Shown: positions 1 to 10,708 of the stretch, piece after piece
How the letters are laid out: every line of letters begins with the position of its first letter
Numbering within the stretch: position 1 is the first letter of the stretch
Source: Acephala macrosclerotiorum
Lineage: Eukaryota > Ascomycota > Leotiomycetes > Helotiales > Mollisiaceae
DNA length: 64,000 bases
Assembly (NCBI GenBank): GCA_014904845.1
Contig: MU119361.1
Coordinates: 1-64,000, forward strand
Direction: 5' to 3'
Notes under the pieces: model-generated
The model's database searches: none
The model's input: only the letters and a program-made list of their open reading frames with translations
What the model was told of the DNA's origin: nothing
Program-made: the position numbers and the translations under genes

Positions 1-267
1 AATGACTTCAAGAATGAGCATAAGATCAAGCAATTGAAGCCTAGGCACCCTGCTAACTCTCCAGACCTCAATCCTATTGAGAGGATCTGGCGCAAATTCA
101 AGCAACGAGTCAAGAAGAGGAAGCCTACTAATCAGGCTGATTTAAGGCGCTATATTGAAGAGGAGTGGGAGAAGATCACTGTGCAGGACATCAATAAGGA
201 GATTGAGAAGATGGTAGAAGCTGTGAGCGAGTGTATTGATAGAGATGGAGATATAACCTCATTTTGA
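1..267 (+). mobile_element. Tc1/mariner-type transposase, C-terminal end, cut by window edge
   Basis: The frame is open from the first base of the window to the TGA at 265–267 (88 codons). It contains the motif SPDLNPIERIW, the block around the last catalytic acidic residue of Tc1/mariner/IS630 DDE/D transposases, followed by the basic stretch KFKQRVKKRK and a helical tail. Only the C-terminal third is inside the window, so it cannot be judged intact. No terminal inverted repeat can be confirmed because the left end is missing. The family call is safe; activity is unknown. Confidence 0.85.
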
Positions 268-1742
268 TGGGTAGGAGGGGTTGTTTTTGTAGCCTAAATT
301 GGCATAGCAACGTTAGTTTCACGGTCATAAATTTTATCCGCCTCGCTACATCGACGTCATCTGCAGGCGAGGTGAGGCGTTCTCACTGGACGGCTGTGGC
401 TTCTCAGACGCCCGACCAAGCATCATGCTGTGCCAAATCGAGAGTCTCTGTCGCCTCCACAACCACAGAAAGGGGAATGCCAGGATGCGAGGGCGGTGCC
501 GAAGCAGGAACAAGAAAAGCGTGCATAACACAGCGAACGTGTATCAATCAGAACGCTGTGGAGACATCTCAGATGGCTTGAAAGTTCAGGCTCACTCCCT
601 TGAAACGATCCGTTGGGGCCGAAATACTGTAGCGGGGTGATGGTACCGTACCTGGAGGTGCTGAAGCCTGGAAACAAACATCCTGATTTCTCTTGTTTCT
701 CTGCAACCACCAACCCGGAGAGACTCGCCTCTACACTGCGATCTTGCCGCGAGATCAAGATTCACAATATTCTACCCCTACCCAGGCTTCTATTTCCGTG
801 TTCGGAATGACGTTTGTCTGAAGTGATGTGCTGTTGGCAAGGCTTGATTCAGTCAGATATGCAAGCTGTGCCAAGCCTTCCATTTGTCGTGCAAGAAAGA
901 AATGTTCCGAGACAGGTGCCGCCGGCACATGGTGTAGACACCGGGGGCATGCAAGCCAAGGATATTCTTTTTCGGTTTTGGTTTTGTGTTCTAGCGTTGT
1001 GTTTTGGTAAGGGCGCTCGCGTTGTTCAAGAAAAGGTGACAAAGCACCGCGAAGCCAGGTAGACTTGAGAACATGACTGCCGGGTTCGCTAGAGCCTCCT
1101 CGAAGTCAAGTCTGGCTCTAGTGACCCCTTCTTTTCAAAGTCCCAGAAAGTGCAGAAAGGTTGTTTGTTCAGTACCGCCTAGTTTGAACATCGAGAGGGC
1201 CGTTGTTGAAGTGAGGTCGTCTAAAGTCGGTAGCTGTTACACTAGAGTGTAACTCCAGAACATGCCGCTTGGCACATGCAACTCGCGTTCACCTTGCACA
1301 AGTGTAGAACTTTATTCATATAGAGCTTGCAGAAACAACGTCTTACAAGATCTAAGGCTGAGAACGAGAATGTATGAAAGGACTCAAGTCAGTCATGGGA
1401 CCAGCGAAGTTGAGTGAAACTCTCTAGCGACTGTCTCCAGTTAACCAGATGGCTAGCCTTATCTTCTGGTGCCTAGGAGGCTCTGGCTAATAACATGGGC
1501 GTAAAACCACCCGTAGAGCACGAGACGTTCTCGATGTGCTTTTCAGAACACGAAGCACAAGCCTCGAGGGAAAGGGCTAGACGAAATATGGCGTGCACAC
1601 CTTTGGTGAGGATGGCATAGAGTAAATAGCAAAGATGACGTCGAGCGGAGATCACAAGTGTCGTTACCTTGGACTCAGACGAGTGTATCTCCCACTGCTA
1701 CTCGGGTAGTGTCTCGCTCCAATAATTACCAGGAAACATTCC
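268..1742. other. Intergenic, no gene recognised
   Basis: About 1.5 kb with only short unconnected reading frames on both strands and no recognisable domain. It would contain the right terminal repeat of the adjoining transposon if one exists, but I cannot place it. Confidence 0.6.
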
Positions 1743-2603
1743 TCACGCTAGCTTCACCTTTCCCCACTGGAATCCCCTCACCCCATTACTGAACCAACAC
1801 TCCTCCCTGTCAACCAACTCATCCTTCCTAACCACTCCCTCTACACAAAGTCCCTTCTCCAGCGCCCACCTCCTCGTAGTCCCAATCTGCCCACCACACT
1901 CCACACTCGGCGTAACCCACCTTCCTTCCCTCCAAAAGAATACCGTCGTAAAACTTCCCTCCATAATTTCCCCATTATTCTCACTAATAATCAAAACCTC
2001 CTTCTTCTCCGTCAATTCCTTGATCCCTACTCTTTCTCTTGCCCCATTATACATATCTCGACTTGTTGTCTTGAAACTAGTATATGGTGAAGGAGGAGTG
2101 AGGATCGTATCTGGGAGAACATCCCAAGCTTCGGCCCGAGGAAGATCACCATAAACACTCTCTCCATCACCGACGCTCAACGTTCCACCTGTCAAGGGAC
2201 TAACATCCATCTTCTTCTCACCCTCTCCCTTAGGCGGTGGGATTCTCTTTGGAAATAAATTCCATTCCGAGACTGCAGGCGTAGGATTGCTTTCAAACGT
2301 AATGACTCCTTCATAACTCAATAAAGTCTTGATTCTCAATGGCGTAGGAGATTTTGTGTCAAAAGCTTTATTCAATCTTGACACAAGGTGAGCGAAGCCT
2401 TCTGGACCACGAATGGTGTCGGCCGCTTTGGTCCAGCCGAAGTGTTCGGCGGCTTGGAGCATACGATCTCGGTGGTAGGGGAGCATGTAGAAGGGTGAGC
2501 GGGGCTTCGTTTCTCCGTCCCACGACTCGGTGTTGATAGGGAGAGAAGTGAGGAGGGGGTCGTAGCGAAGAGAGGAGAAGAGTTGGAAATCTGGAGATGG
2601 CAT
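1743..2603 (-). CDS. Class IV PLP aminotransferase, probable 4-amino-4-deoxychorismate lyase
   Basis: A single-exon gene of 286 residues. The N-terminal part has the class IV pattern with YHRDRMLQAAEHFGW (a helix with conserved H and R). The lysine in SFKTTSRDMYN is the likely Schiff-base residue. Later come SENNGEIMEGSFTTVFF, matching the E-x-x-x-G-x-I-x-E-G-S-x-x-x-x-F signature, and GTTRRWALEKG. In fungi, proteins of this shape (Abz2 type) release pyruvate from aminodeoxychorismate to give p-aminobenzoate for folate. A branched-chain or D-amino-acid aminotransferase is the alternative, but the short divergent sequence fits the lyase better. The start is the first ATG of the frame and no intron is needed. 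The function is inferred from motifs only. Confidence 0.75.
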   Translation of the reverse strand: MPSPDFQLFSSLRYDPLLTSLPINTESWDGETKPRSPFYMLPYHRDRMLQAAEHFGWTKAADTIRGPEGFAHLVSRLNKAFDTKSPTPLRIKTLLSYEGVITFESNPTPAVSEWNLFPKRIPPPKGEGEKKMDVSPLTGGTLSVGDGESVYGDLPRAEAWDVLPDTILTPPSPYTSFKTTSRDMYNGARERVGIKELTEKKEVLIISENNGEIMEGSFTTVFFWREGRWVTPSVECGGQIGTTRRWALEKGLCVEGVVRKDELVDREECWFSNGVRGFQWGKVKLA

Positions 2604-3479
2604 TGATGAGAATCTGAACGAGTGTCAGTGGGGTGAAGAGTTGAGGTACTGCGAAGGAATAACAAAACGGATCAGATGAAATACTTGAAGAGAAGAGCCT
2701 TTTCCGATGGCGGAGACGTGAGTCATGAGTGGGGTTCGAAGACTTCTCAGAGCTCCCGGTCCTGAAGGCATCATACTTGTATGCCATACAACATAAACGA
2801 CATGTTCCCTTCTTAATTCCGGGAAGCTGACAAAAAAAGAACGGACTTTCTGGTGGCGTTGAATAAATTCCACGTGATTTGCGTGTTGAAGTACTTGATC
2901 AGCACGGATGAAATGAGAATACATACAAGAACGAACTAAAGCAGATTTTGACGCATGGTATTGCGAAAGTGATGCACGAAAGCACCAATATAAGCCGAAA
3001 CATTCGAGGTTGCCACTCACCCACGTGAATTGCAAATTCTGGAGGACCTATTCAGATCTTCTGTCTAGATCGCTTCTAATAGCTGATATGAAGCAAGTAC
3101 TTTTGTATGTTGATTCTGTGGCGGAGGGTGCGTGCTCCTTTTGGACTGCGCGCTGGCATGTCGTGATGGATGTTGTGTGACATTGTCTCATAGAAGACGC
3201 ATTTCTCGCTTAGCATATACGAGTACGATAATATCCGAGGGATGTGAGAAGCAGTGAAGAAACAAGCTTTCCTTTGGCTTATTCGTGCGATGAACTTTTA
3301 GTATTTAAATTATATAGCCCCGTAAATTTAAAATTAAAATATACAATATAAATAAAAAAATCAATATTAAAATTATTTAAATATCATAAAGTTTATTAAA
3401 AGAAGTGAAGAAAATTCAATACGGAAAGAATAAAGGAATTTTTATACTTAGTATCCTGTCCTTCGCCAGCCCCATTTAG
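2604..3479. other. Intergenic with an AT-rich block
   Basis: No gene recognised. The divergent promoters of the lyase gene and of whatever once preceded the BTB remnant would lie here. The part around 3300–3410 is strongly AT-rich (see separate entry). Confidence 0.55.
3300..3410. repeat. AT-rich, low-complexity block
   Basis: About 110 bases made almost wholly of A and T, rich in TTTAAAT, ATAAATA and TATTAAA words, in otherwise balanced DNA. In ascomycetes such blocks are often old transposon copies eroded by repeat-induced point mutation, but too little is left to name an element. It lies just upstream of the broken BTB gene. Confidence 0.6.
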
Positions 3480-4370
3480 AAGAAATTCATTTCCCCTCCA
3501 TTTCCCCAGGTCCTCGAAAGTCCTAAAACGCGTGGTAGCCCGTCCCAGAAGAAGAAAAGAACCGCCTCTCCTGACTTTGATCATGTCCTCGATTTCACCA
3601 AAGACAAAATTGATGCCCTCTTGCTACTGCTTCAAATCGCGCATCTGCAGTTTGCAAACATTCCCAAGCGCCTTCCCTATGAAACACTTCATGGCGTTGC
3701 TGTCCTTTGCGGTCAGTACGACTGCAGGAAGTTGGCCAAGCCTTGGTTGGCGGACTGGTTGAAGGAGGATTGGAATGAATCCAACGTAAGAGGTCAGGAG
3801 GGCTGATTGTTCATAGCGTGGTGTTTTGGACGGCAAAGTATCTTTTCGGGCCTGGCTGTGACCTGTGTACTCCAGGCAAATATTGGGGACGGTGGGGAGT
3901 GCATGATCGATGGTGGTTTTTATTACCCCCGCCCGTACTGCCGCGAGTCGACGCCCGTCGAATCATATCCACTAGAGAAAGACGGAATCTTGTTGCCATT
4001 AGACACTGTCGGTTCGTAGCTCCGCCTCGAAGACACCCGGTGAACTTGCTAATCCTGCACAGAGAGCATACTTGATACCCGCCAGAAAGCAATTGAGCAA
4101 ATTTTAGCTGCGGTCTATGGTGTCGTCGAGAAATATGAAGGCAAGAAGAAATACGACCGCATACAGCATGAACCTGGTTGTTCATTTGAGTGCGACGCCA
4201 CAAACCTTGGCTTCCTGGTAAAGGGCCTTCAAGAAGAGGACCTATGGCCTCGGCCAAGCCCTGGCGATATTCGAATGAACATTCACGACCTCGTCAAGAT
4301 TCTCTACCGCATAGACAGGGTCACATCTCGCAAAGGCCCTCCGAAATCCACGTGTGAACGGCCAGCATGA
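3480..4370 (+). pseudogene. BTB/POZ-type fungal protein, decayed and 5'-truncated
   Basis: One frame is open from 3480 to the TGA at 3804–3806. It reads KIDALLLLLQIAHLQFANIP, then LHGVAVLCGQYDCRKLAKPWL, the second half of a fungal BTB-like domain. The same frame continues directly after the TGA with LFIAWCFGRQSIF, where relatives carry Trp, so the stop looks like TGG to TGA. Further stops occur at 4017 and 4050. A plausible 3' splice site (GCTAATCCTGCACAG, ending at 4062) leads into a last exon reading ESILDTRQKAIEQILAAVYG and ending at 4368–4370. No in-frame ATG or BTB N terminus is visible upstream, where the AT-rich block sits. I read this as a dead gene that lost its front end; an active gene with undetected exons is less likely. 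Confidence 0.7.
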
Positions 4371-5654
4371 GATCATAGTAATTGCTTTCCGCCTGGCCAT
4401 TTGTCGTCCGCTGTGACGTCCGCTCTTTCTGATGTTTTAACACCTGTTTTGGATTCACACATGGCATACCTGGACGCTGCTAGTTTGGAAGTGGGGTTAT
4501 TGGACTAAATCTTGTGCATAGTTCAATTACTGGGAGCAAGACAGTGAAATTTTGGAAGGATCACCCCTATCTAGGTAAAGTAAACTGCTTGTTGAGTTTC
4601 AAGTCATTCTTCCTGACACCACTTCAGATACGTACTCTGTTCAATTGAAGCAATACCGCCATCACGTACTAGTCAGCTGGCATCTAGATTTAGGAGATTC
4701 CATGCATTCTACTACACTAGAACAGCAGAGAAGCTTCATTCAATGTATTTTATTGTTCTGGTATAGTTTTGGTCTGGTAGCTCCGTTCACGCTCTCAAAA
4801 GTTGAAAGTGTTCGAATAGTCCTTTCAGCCCAACTTGCCCACTATTGATCCGAATGCCCTCATATTTTACAGATCGGGCACAAGCCTCCAAACACCTACA
4901 GATCAACTGAAAGGAGCCAAGATCCTCGGAAACTCCGGGATTTGAAACGTGACTTGTCTAAAAGGCAAAATTCTCCAGCAAAGGGGTGGCTTCGGGGAAC
5001 AAGCTGCAAATGGACTTCCCCAAGCGCCACGATCTCCAGGATTCGGTTTACTCATTATATTTGAGATTTGAAACGCCTTCCAGAACTTTCTTGGTGATCG
5101 GGCTTGTCTTCTTTCGGAATGTGGCTTTGATATGAGAACAATATTAAGGAGGAACAATACTAAGGGGCTCGCCTAGTATGCCGGTTTGGGGAACAATATT
5201 AAGGAAATTCTTTCAAGTAAACAAACACTTCGACAAACCTCGAGCTTCTCTTCATCATATATTTATCATCCTACGATGAAGTTACAAAGACAAGCTTTAC
5301 CTCCCCCCAAAGAATCTGCCATGTGTGCTCTAGTTCCGAAGCCTCCACGTGGAAATCTCGGCCAGTGACGAAGAGACATCTCAAAGGATGTGAGGGCGTT
5401 GTCGGTGAGGATGTAGGTATCTAACCTCTTACAACTTGGGATTTGGTCGGAGCCGATATTTGCTTTGTAGCTCACGCCCAGAAGCTCAGAGAACAGAGTT
5501 TGTCGATGCCTACAAATAACAAGCTTTCCTCGACCTCAGAAATCCTTCTTTTCTTCCCGCAACACAAACAAACTCCAATACTTTATACACAAACCTACAA
5601 ACATAAGCCTACACAAACAATACTCTACATCAGAACGTACAGACACACACCAAA
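4371..5654. other. Intergenic; A/C-rich leader before the small repeat-peptide gene
   Basis: No gene recognised over most of the stretch. The last 90 bases (about 5562–5654) are an A/C-rich, G-poor run with repeated ACAAAC and ACACA words ending in CACCAAAATG. That looks like the unstructured 5' leader of a well-expressed fungal gene. An AT-rich run CATATATTTATCATCC near 5257–5272 is a possible core-promoter element, but this is weak. Confidence 0.5.
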
Positions 5655-5837
5655 ATGCCCGCTCAACAGACAAACCCAAAACCTGCTCAAGGCGGACCTT
5701 TCTGTGTCATCCAACGAGCACCAACCAACCCCAAGCCAGCACAGGGCGGCCCTTTCTGTACAGTCATGCGAGGTCCTACAAATCCCAAGCCAGCACAAGG
5801 CGGCCCTTTCTGCTCCGTCATGCGCACATTAGCATAG
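5655..5837 (+). CDS. Small three-repeat cysteine peptide; possible multi-copy CaaX/pheromone-like precursor
   Basis: A 60-residue protein starting in an excellent context (CACCAAAATGCC) after an A/C-rich leader. After MPAQQ come three 18-residue units: TNPKPAQGGPFC-VIQ-RAP, TNPKPAQGGPFC-TVM-RGP and TNPKPAQGGPFC-SVM-RTL, then A and a stop. In the 12-residue core, 9 of 12 codons differ between units and every difference is silent, strong evidence that this frame is translated and under selection. Each Cys starts a CaaX-like tetrapeptide (CVIQ, CTVM, CSVM) followed by Arg. Established knowledge: ascomycete a-type pheromones end in CaaX, and Trichoderma reesei HPP1 has three copies of a (L/I)GC(T/S)VM motif with Kex2 sites. 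Against it: no signal peptide, no dibasic sites, and the last motif is four residues from the end. The function is unknown; pheromone-like is a hypothesis. Confidence 0.75.
   Translation: MPAQQTNPKPAQGGPFCVIQRAPTNPKPAQGGPFCTVMRGPTNPKPAQGGPFCSVMRTLA
5670..5831 (+). repeat. Three tandem 54-bp coding repeats
   Basis: Units at 5670–5723, 5724–5777 and 5778–5831, each 54 bp (18 codons), inside the small peptide gene. The first 36 bp encode an identical peptide in all three units but differ at synonymous positions; the last 18 bp vary in sequence. The synonymous divergence shows the duplication is not recent. Confidence 0.9.
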
Positions 5838-6830
5838 ATCTCCTCGAAAACAGCCTAGTCAACCTACCTACCACAATTTCAACTGACGATATGGCGAATT
5901 GCCCCTTCGTCGTTTGGCAGGATAGGGAAGACTGGGAAGTGTAGGAGCATACGAACAACTTCATTTCTACTATTCGATTCATGGCGTAAACAGTTGGACG
6001 ATACTAGACAGTTGACGAGGACGCTTGTCGGTTGTTCTTTCTTGCATTTTTGTACCTAAAGATGAGGCTTGGAGATATAGCATATGTCATGATGAATGAA
6101 CACGTAGTTTCTTTCGAAACCTCTTTCCTATTGCATGCGTCAGAAATGATGCTGCAGATTCGCAAATGTGAATATGCTTGAACTTGAACATGAAATGACT
6201 GGGGGCTGACCAGAGATGACTTTAACCTACAGGGGACAATACTAAGAGTTCTGTCAAAGCACCATCTGTAGTGGAAGACCATCGAATGATTCCTTTATTC
6301 TCGAGATACTCCTGCTTGAAATTGATGATAAACTCGTTGCAAAATACAGTGTGCTTCGATCCCATCTCCAATTTGTATACTCTCTTCAAAAATTATATTT
6401 CTATGAACCGCCTCTCTAGAGCTCCTCTAAAGAGCTTAAATTCACTTTTTCGATGGGTCTGTCAGGGGTACAAAGAAAGTATCCACCCCTGGCGCTGTCG
6501 TTTTTCTGGGGCAGCTGATCCTGTGTTCGTGGCTACAATACATTACCATTGAATACCATACCTTCGAAAACATTATAACCAGCGATAAGGTCAGTCATTG
6601 TGGTATGGTATATATCTGCCATCTACTATATGGTCTTACTAACAACAAACCTTAGCTTTTCCACATGTTGTGCAGGCTGTGCTATCTGCTGCACCACCCT
6701 TGTCAGTAAGAAATTTTCTGGGAACTTTAGTGAGTTAGGCAGCGCAGTCCTTACAAATGAGCAGTCTCATCTCATCTATTAGGATAAGACGACTAACATC
6801 CCCCGCAACAGTGAAACATCATACCCAATA
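5838..6830. other. Intergenic, nothing recognised
   Basis: About 1 kb between the repeat-peptide gene and the HET remnant. The reading frames present are short and have no family features. Confidence 0.55.
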
Positions 6831-9020
6831 ATGGAGTCTCTCTGTTCGCTCTGCGATCAAATCCGTTTCTCCGCCCTCAGCTTCCATAAGCCAGGTTCCA
6901 TCCCAACTCGCCTTTGACTCCGATGACTCACAAGACTGCCGTAGCGAACCCTGGCAAAAAGCGCGAAGAACACTTCTCTCTACTGTTCTGGACCGTCGGG
7001 AAATATGTCACTTCTGTCACAGTATCGTACAATTGCTCGAAAGACCAAGACGCTATTCTGAAATCGCTGTCCGAGCTAGGGGCAGCTAATGCGGAGCTCG
7101 TATGGGCTATCATAATGAGCCACCTTTACGCCCTGATCTCCTTGGATAGAAATTGATACGTTTGGAAATCGAAACCCACCGTGGGGGCTCTGAGGACAAA
7201 ATTTTGCAGTGAATTCGCATTTGGACGATTTGGGTCCGAATATTTTTGTTATTTTGCAGTGCGCGGATAATGGCTGAGAGGATAGAGGACTCAATGAACT
7301 ATCGTGATGATTTTCCAAGCTGGAATGGGGAGAGGAGCTTAAAATTGGGCTTGCGGCGGAGTTTATGGGCGAGGGAAGGTTAGGGCCTTGGGTTTAATGC
7401 CCGAGTGGTGCGCTACTGGAGAGAATTTTGTGAGGAGGAGCGTGAGGTACACCAGAGTAGCCCTTGTCGGAAGAAGCAAGAGACAAGTTTCGTGGACAGG
7501 GTTTTGGGGTTGGAAGCCAATGATGCTGAACAATTTTGGAGATGAGGGTCATTGATGTGCAAAAGAAGTGCATAATTGATTACAATTCGGATTGGATGGG
7601 ACCATATTACAGTTTGAGTTACGTTTTGGGGGACTCGTCCTTTCCCGACATTGAATAAGGCAAATGAAGCAGATTTGAGGAAAGAAGGCTCGCTTTCTCG
7701 GGAGTTGCTTCCAGATACCATCGCTGACACGATGGAGGTTGTGGACAATATGGATGAGGATTATCTTTGGGTGGACAGCCTGTGCATTCTCCAAGATGAT
7801 GACGCCGATAAGAAGCGCTTCATCAATCGCATGGGAACTATCCACTGGGAGGCAGATATGACAATCATAGCGCTCTGCAGCGAGGACCCCTATGCTGGTC
7901 TACTAGGAGTCCGAGAAGATAGACCACGGATCCGTCAACAGATTGAAATCAAAGGGATCTCAATGCTCCCCGTAATGATACCAACAGGCTGGGCCGATGC
8001 ATACAAACTCGGGGAGACTAGATGGACGACTCGGGCGTGGACGCATCAGGAGCCATTACTTTCCCGTTGTCAACTCATTTTTGGGAGAAAACAAGCCTAT
8101 TTCATCTGTGGCCAATCCATCTTATGTGAGGATGTCAGGCCTGACTTCTCTCCCTTCACAGACACGATGCTATGACTCTTTGATACAGCTTCGATCCGAA
8201 CGTACAGCGGCAGTCAACATACTTTCAGAATATCCTCACTGCGTACACGAAGAGACAACTAACACAAAGAAAAGATAGACTGAATGGAATTTCGGGAACC
8301 CTTGAGAAAATGTCGAAGATTGGTGGGCCATTTTTCCAAGGGATTCTACTTTCCTGTTTCAGCAATGCCATTCTATGGGACAGAGATTTTCTTTGGACCG
8401 AATTCCCGCAAGTCATAGATGAGAGAAGCTGTTAGGAAGAGAGGGAGCTTCGAGTTCCAGGTTTGCCAAGCTGGTCGTGGGCTGGATGGATGGGGGAGAT
8501 CCGTCTTGCGAAGAACTTTGATGATATGCTGGCGAATGGGCGACTAAGGTTCTATGGGTTTATTCCTGATGGAGGACTTATAGAACTGGAGGCTCCCGAG
8601 GATAAGCATGCACAGGCAGAAGCCTGGGGATCATTTTCAGGAGGTACGGGGCTGCCACGGGCTATTTTACCGAAGGAGTTCTGGGGCTCTGAGCGCACTG
8701 AGTTGAAGCTGGAAGATCTGTCTTCTTTAGTCCTTAAGTCACCGCTCCTTTGCTTCTGGATAAGTACCGTGATCATCGAACTCCAAGCTATAGAGAGGAA
8801 AAATTGTTTCAAGACAAGAATAGGGAAGACTGTCAATCTCGGATTCCGGGTTTTCGTGCCGTCTGGAGAAGTAAAGAAGCTCGAGTTGGTCATGCTAGGC
8901 GACCAGTCTTACATTAGGTTCGATGGCACGCCAGCTGTGGCTGTTGTTGCGATCAGGTGGGAGTGCGGCATTGCGTATAGAGAACCTTTGGGGTTGGAAA
9001 CAGTTGCATATCGCGATTGA
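6831..9020 (+). pseudogene. HET-domain (heterokaryon incompatibility) gene, broken
   Basis: Fragments appear in the order of a normal HET protein but in different frames. ATG at 6831 gives MESLCSLCDQIRFSAL and stops at codon 29. Frame 1 then gives ICHFCHSIVQLLE. Near 7610 come PYYSLSYVLGD and, after a frame change, SLSRELLPDTIADTMEVV and DEDYLWVDSLCILQDD (HET core). Next are TRAWTHQEPLLSRCQLIFG and, near 8226 in another frame, FQNILTAYTKRQLTQRKDRL. A TAG at 8433–8435 interrupts this frame before LPSWSWAGWMGEI, the usual C-terminal block. No simple set of GT–AG introns repairs all the shifts. HET proteins trigger cell death on fusion of unlike hyphae, and many copies in fungal genomes are decayed. 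Family is certain; decay is very likely. Confidence 0.8.
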
Positions 9021-10708
9021 GAAGAAATTGGAGGTGGGTGGTGGAAGAGAATCGTTACGAGGTAGGGCAAAAGAAGAAGGGAGATTCATCCGCTCTTCGG
9101 AGTAGACCAATGATAAAAGATACATTGACCAACCTTTCTCATGATGTACACCCGACAACTAGCCAGTTGGGAGAATGTTATTACTGCCATAGACTTCCTT
9201 ACAAATGTACCAGTTGAGAGCGAGAAAGTTTGTTGAGAGTTCTGATCAGTATATCCCCAGTCCCCGGACATGCTAAAGGGTTCTTTGAGCGGAAAATATG
9301 CCCCCTGGGGGTTCAGATCTGGCAAATGGCAACACACTAGTTCACAGTCTTCTACTGTTCCTCGCCCGTGGAACTCTTTAAAGGAATTTTGTAGTCTACT
9401 TCGCGATCAGAAAATCCGGTCTTCACGAGTGGAAAACCTACATTTGACTTGATGATGTCCATTGGTGAGAACATAGAAAATGCATTGACGATGGGTTCTT
9501 CAACATGTCTCTTTTGAGTAGCCACCTTAGCACAATTGTGGCTAAATCCGATCTAAAGGAGGTGTCAATTGAGAACTCAAGTGATAGAAAGAGGAGTGGG
9601 AAGGTGGACACTTTTAACTCTTGGGGTTTGGGATTGACTGCGGATGGGCCGCTAGGGATGGTACAACCAATCCAACAACCACCAGCCGCTAGTCAGCATT
9701 CTATTAAGAGTTATCTATCTTGTACCTACTACCATGCACAGAGACGCCAGGGCATACTAAGGAGACGTGAGTTCGTCCTAGAAATAAGGACTCGTACGCA
9801 CACCGACAGGTCTGCAATGCCTCCTAAGAGATAGCGCTCAGCTGAAATCCAAAAGCATCAAACAAGTGGTGTAACGAATTTTTCGGCAGGTTGTCAGTCG
9901 TCGACGCTTTTCAACGACCTCGAAGTCAAAGAAGCCTGTACTTTATTCCTGGGCTAGCAGAAGTTTGGGTGGGTTATGGTTAAGGACAACAGCAATTCGG
10001 AGGATAGCTTTGCATGCAAATTCTAATACAATATCTGTATTTCACTCTTGCTCTGAGATAGTGTGCTTAGACTCCAGCAACTAATTTGTGGTGCTGCCAC
10101 AGATCTCCGGTCGGAGCGACGACGAGATCTTGGTACCGCAGAGCGATAATGACTCAATTGTTTTACTTAACAGGCTTCCTCCTATCCACGCCGAGTGCAT
10201 CAGACTGAGCATTCTAGCACTGTTCCCATAAATTTAAGAAGAGAGAATACAATTGCTGTGCGTTGATGTTTATTGGACCTCACTCACTTTTGATATTTTG
10301 AAGCTGTGGTCCATTTTGGGAGCTCAGGGAGCTTCATGAAGCTTCAGCGAGTGCAAAAACCTACTGTGAGAGTACATTGCTCTTTGAAAGAAGTGAGCAA
10401 TTCCGTACGTTAGCCGTCTCGTATTTCACAGTCCCTAGTTCCTTGGGACATTCTCAGGCCATATTTGGTGTTTGAAAATGATGCCGGACGAGAAGCCTTG
10501 GAAGTGGGTCGGCAATTAGAGACTAGTGTCGTCTGACGAATCATTGGCTGTGGATCTCTTGCCGACGTAGGTGATTGGAATCTTTTTCGAATGCTTGGTA
10601 GAGCTCCTATTGAACTGCCATCTTCGAGTCTGCCAGCCGCATCATCGCGCAGCCCCTTCGAATTCTTTCTTCCTATCGCATCCTATCTCTTCTTAATAAT
10701 TCTTTCTC
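9021..10708. other. Intergenic, one unexplained reading frame
   Basis: About 1.7 kb. A 109-codon frame at 9505–9834 ends in the basic tail RRREFVLEIRTRTHTDRS and has no recognisable domain; I do not call it a gene. Near 10591 begins the promoter and leader of TOM70. Confidence 0.5.

Noticed and set aside
3784..3817. Intron (GTAAGA…CATAG) removing the stop in the BTB remnant
   Set aside because: At about 34 nt it is too short for a fungal intron, and it would delete the conserved LFIAW start that follows the stop directly.
5443..5832. A 129-codon frame overlapping the repeat-peptide gene in another register
   Set aside because: It starts on a non-ATG codon and runs through the A/C-rich leader. 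Codon differences among repeat units are silent only in the 5655 frame.
8126..8188. An intron that would rescue the HET frame (GTGAGG to TACAG)
   Set aside because: The phase does not fit: joining gives the wrong frame for the conserved FQNILTAYTKRQ segment.
9505..9834. 109-codon frame ending in a basic tail
   Set aside because: No recognisable domain, no leader or splice context; cannot be supported.
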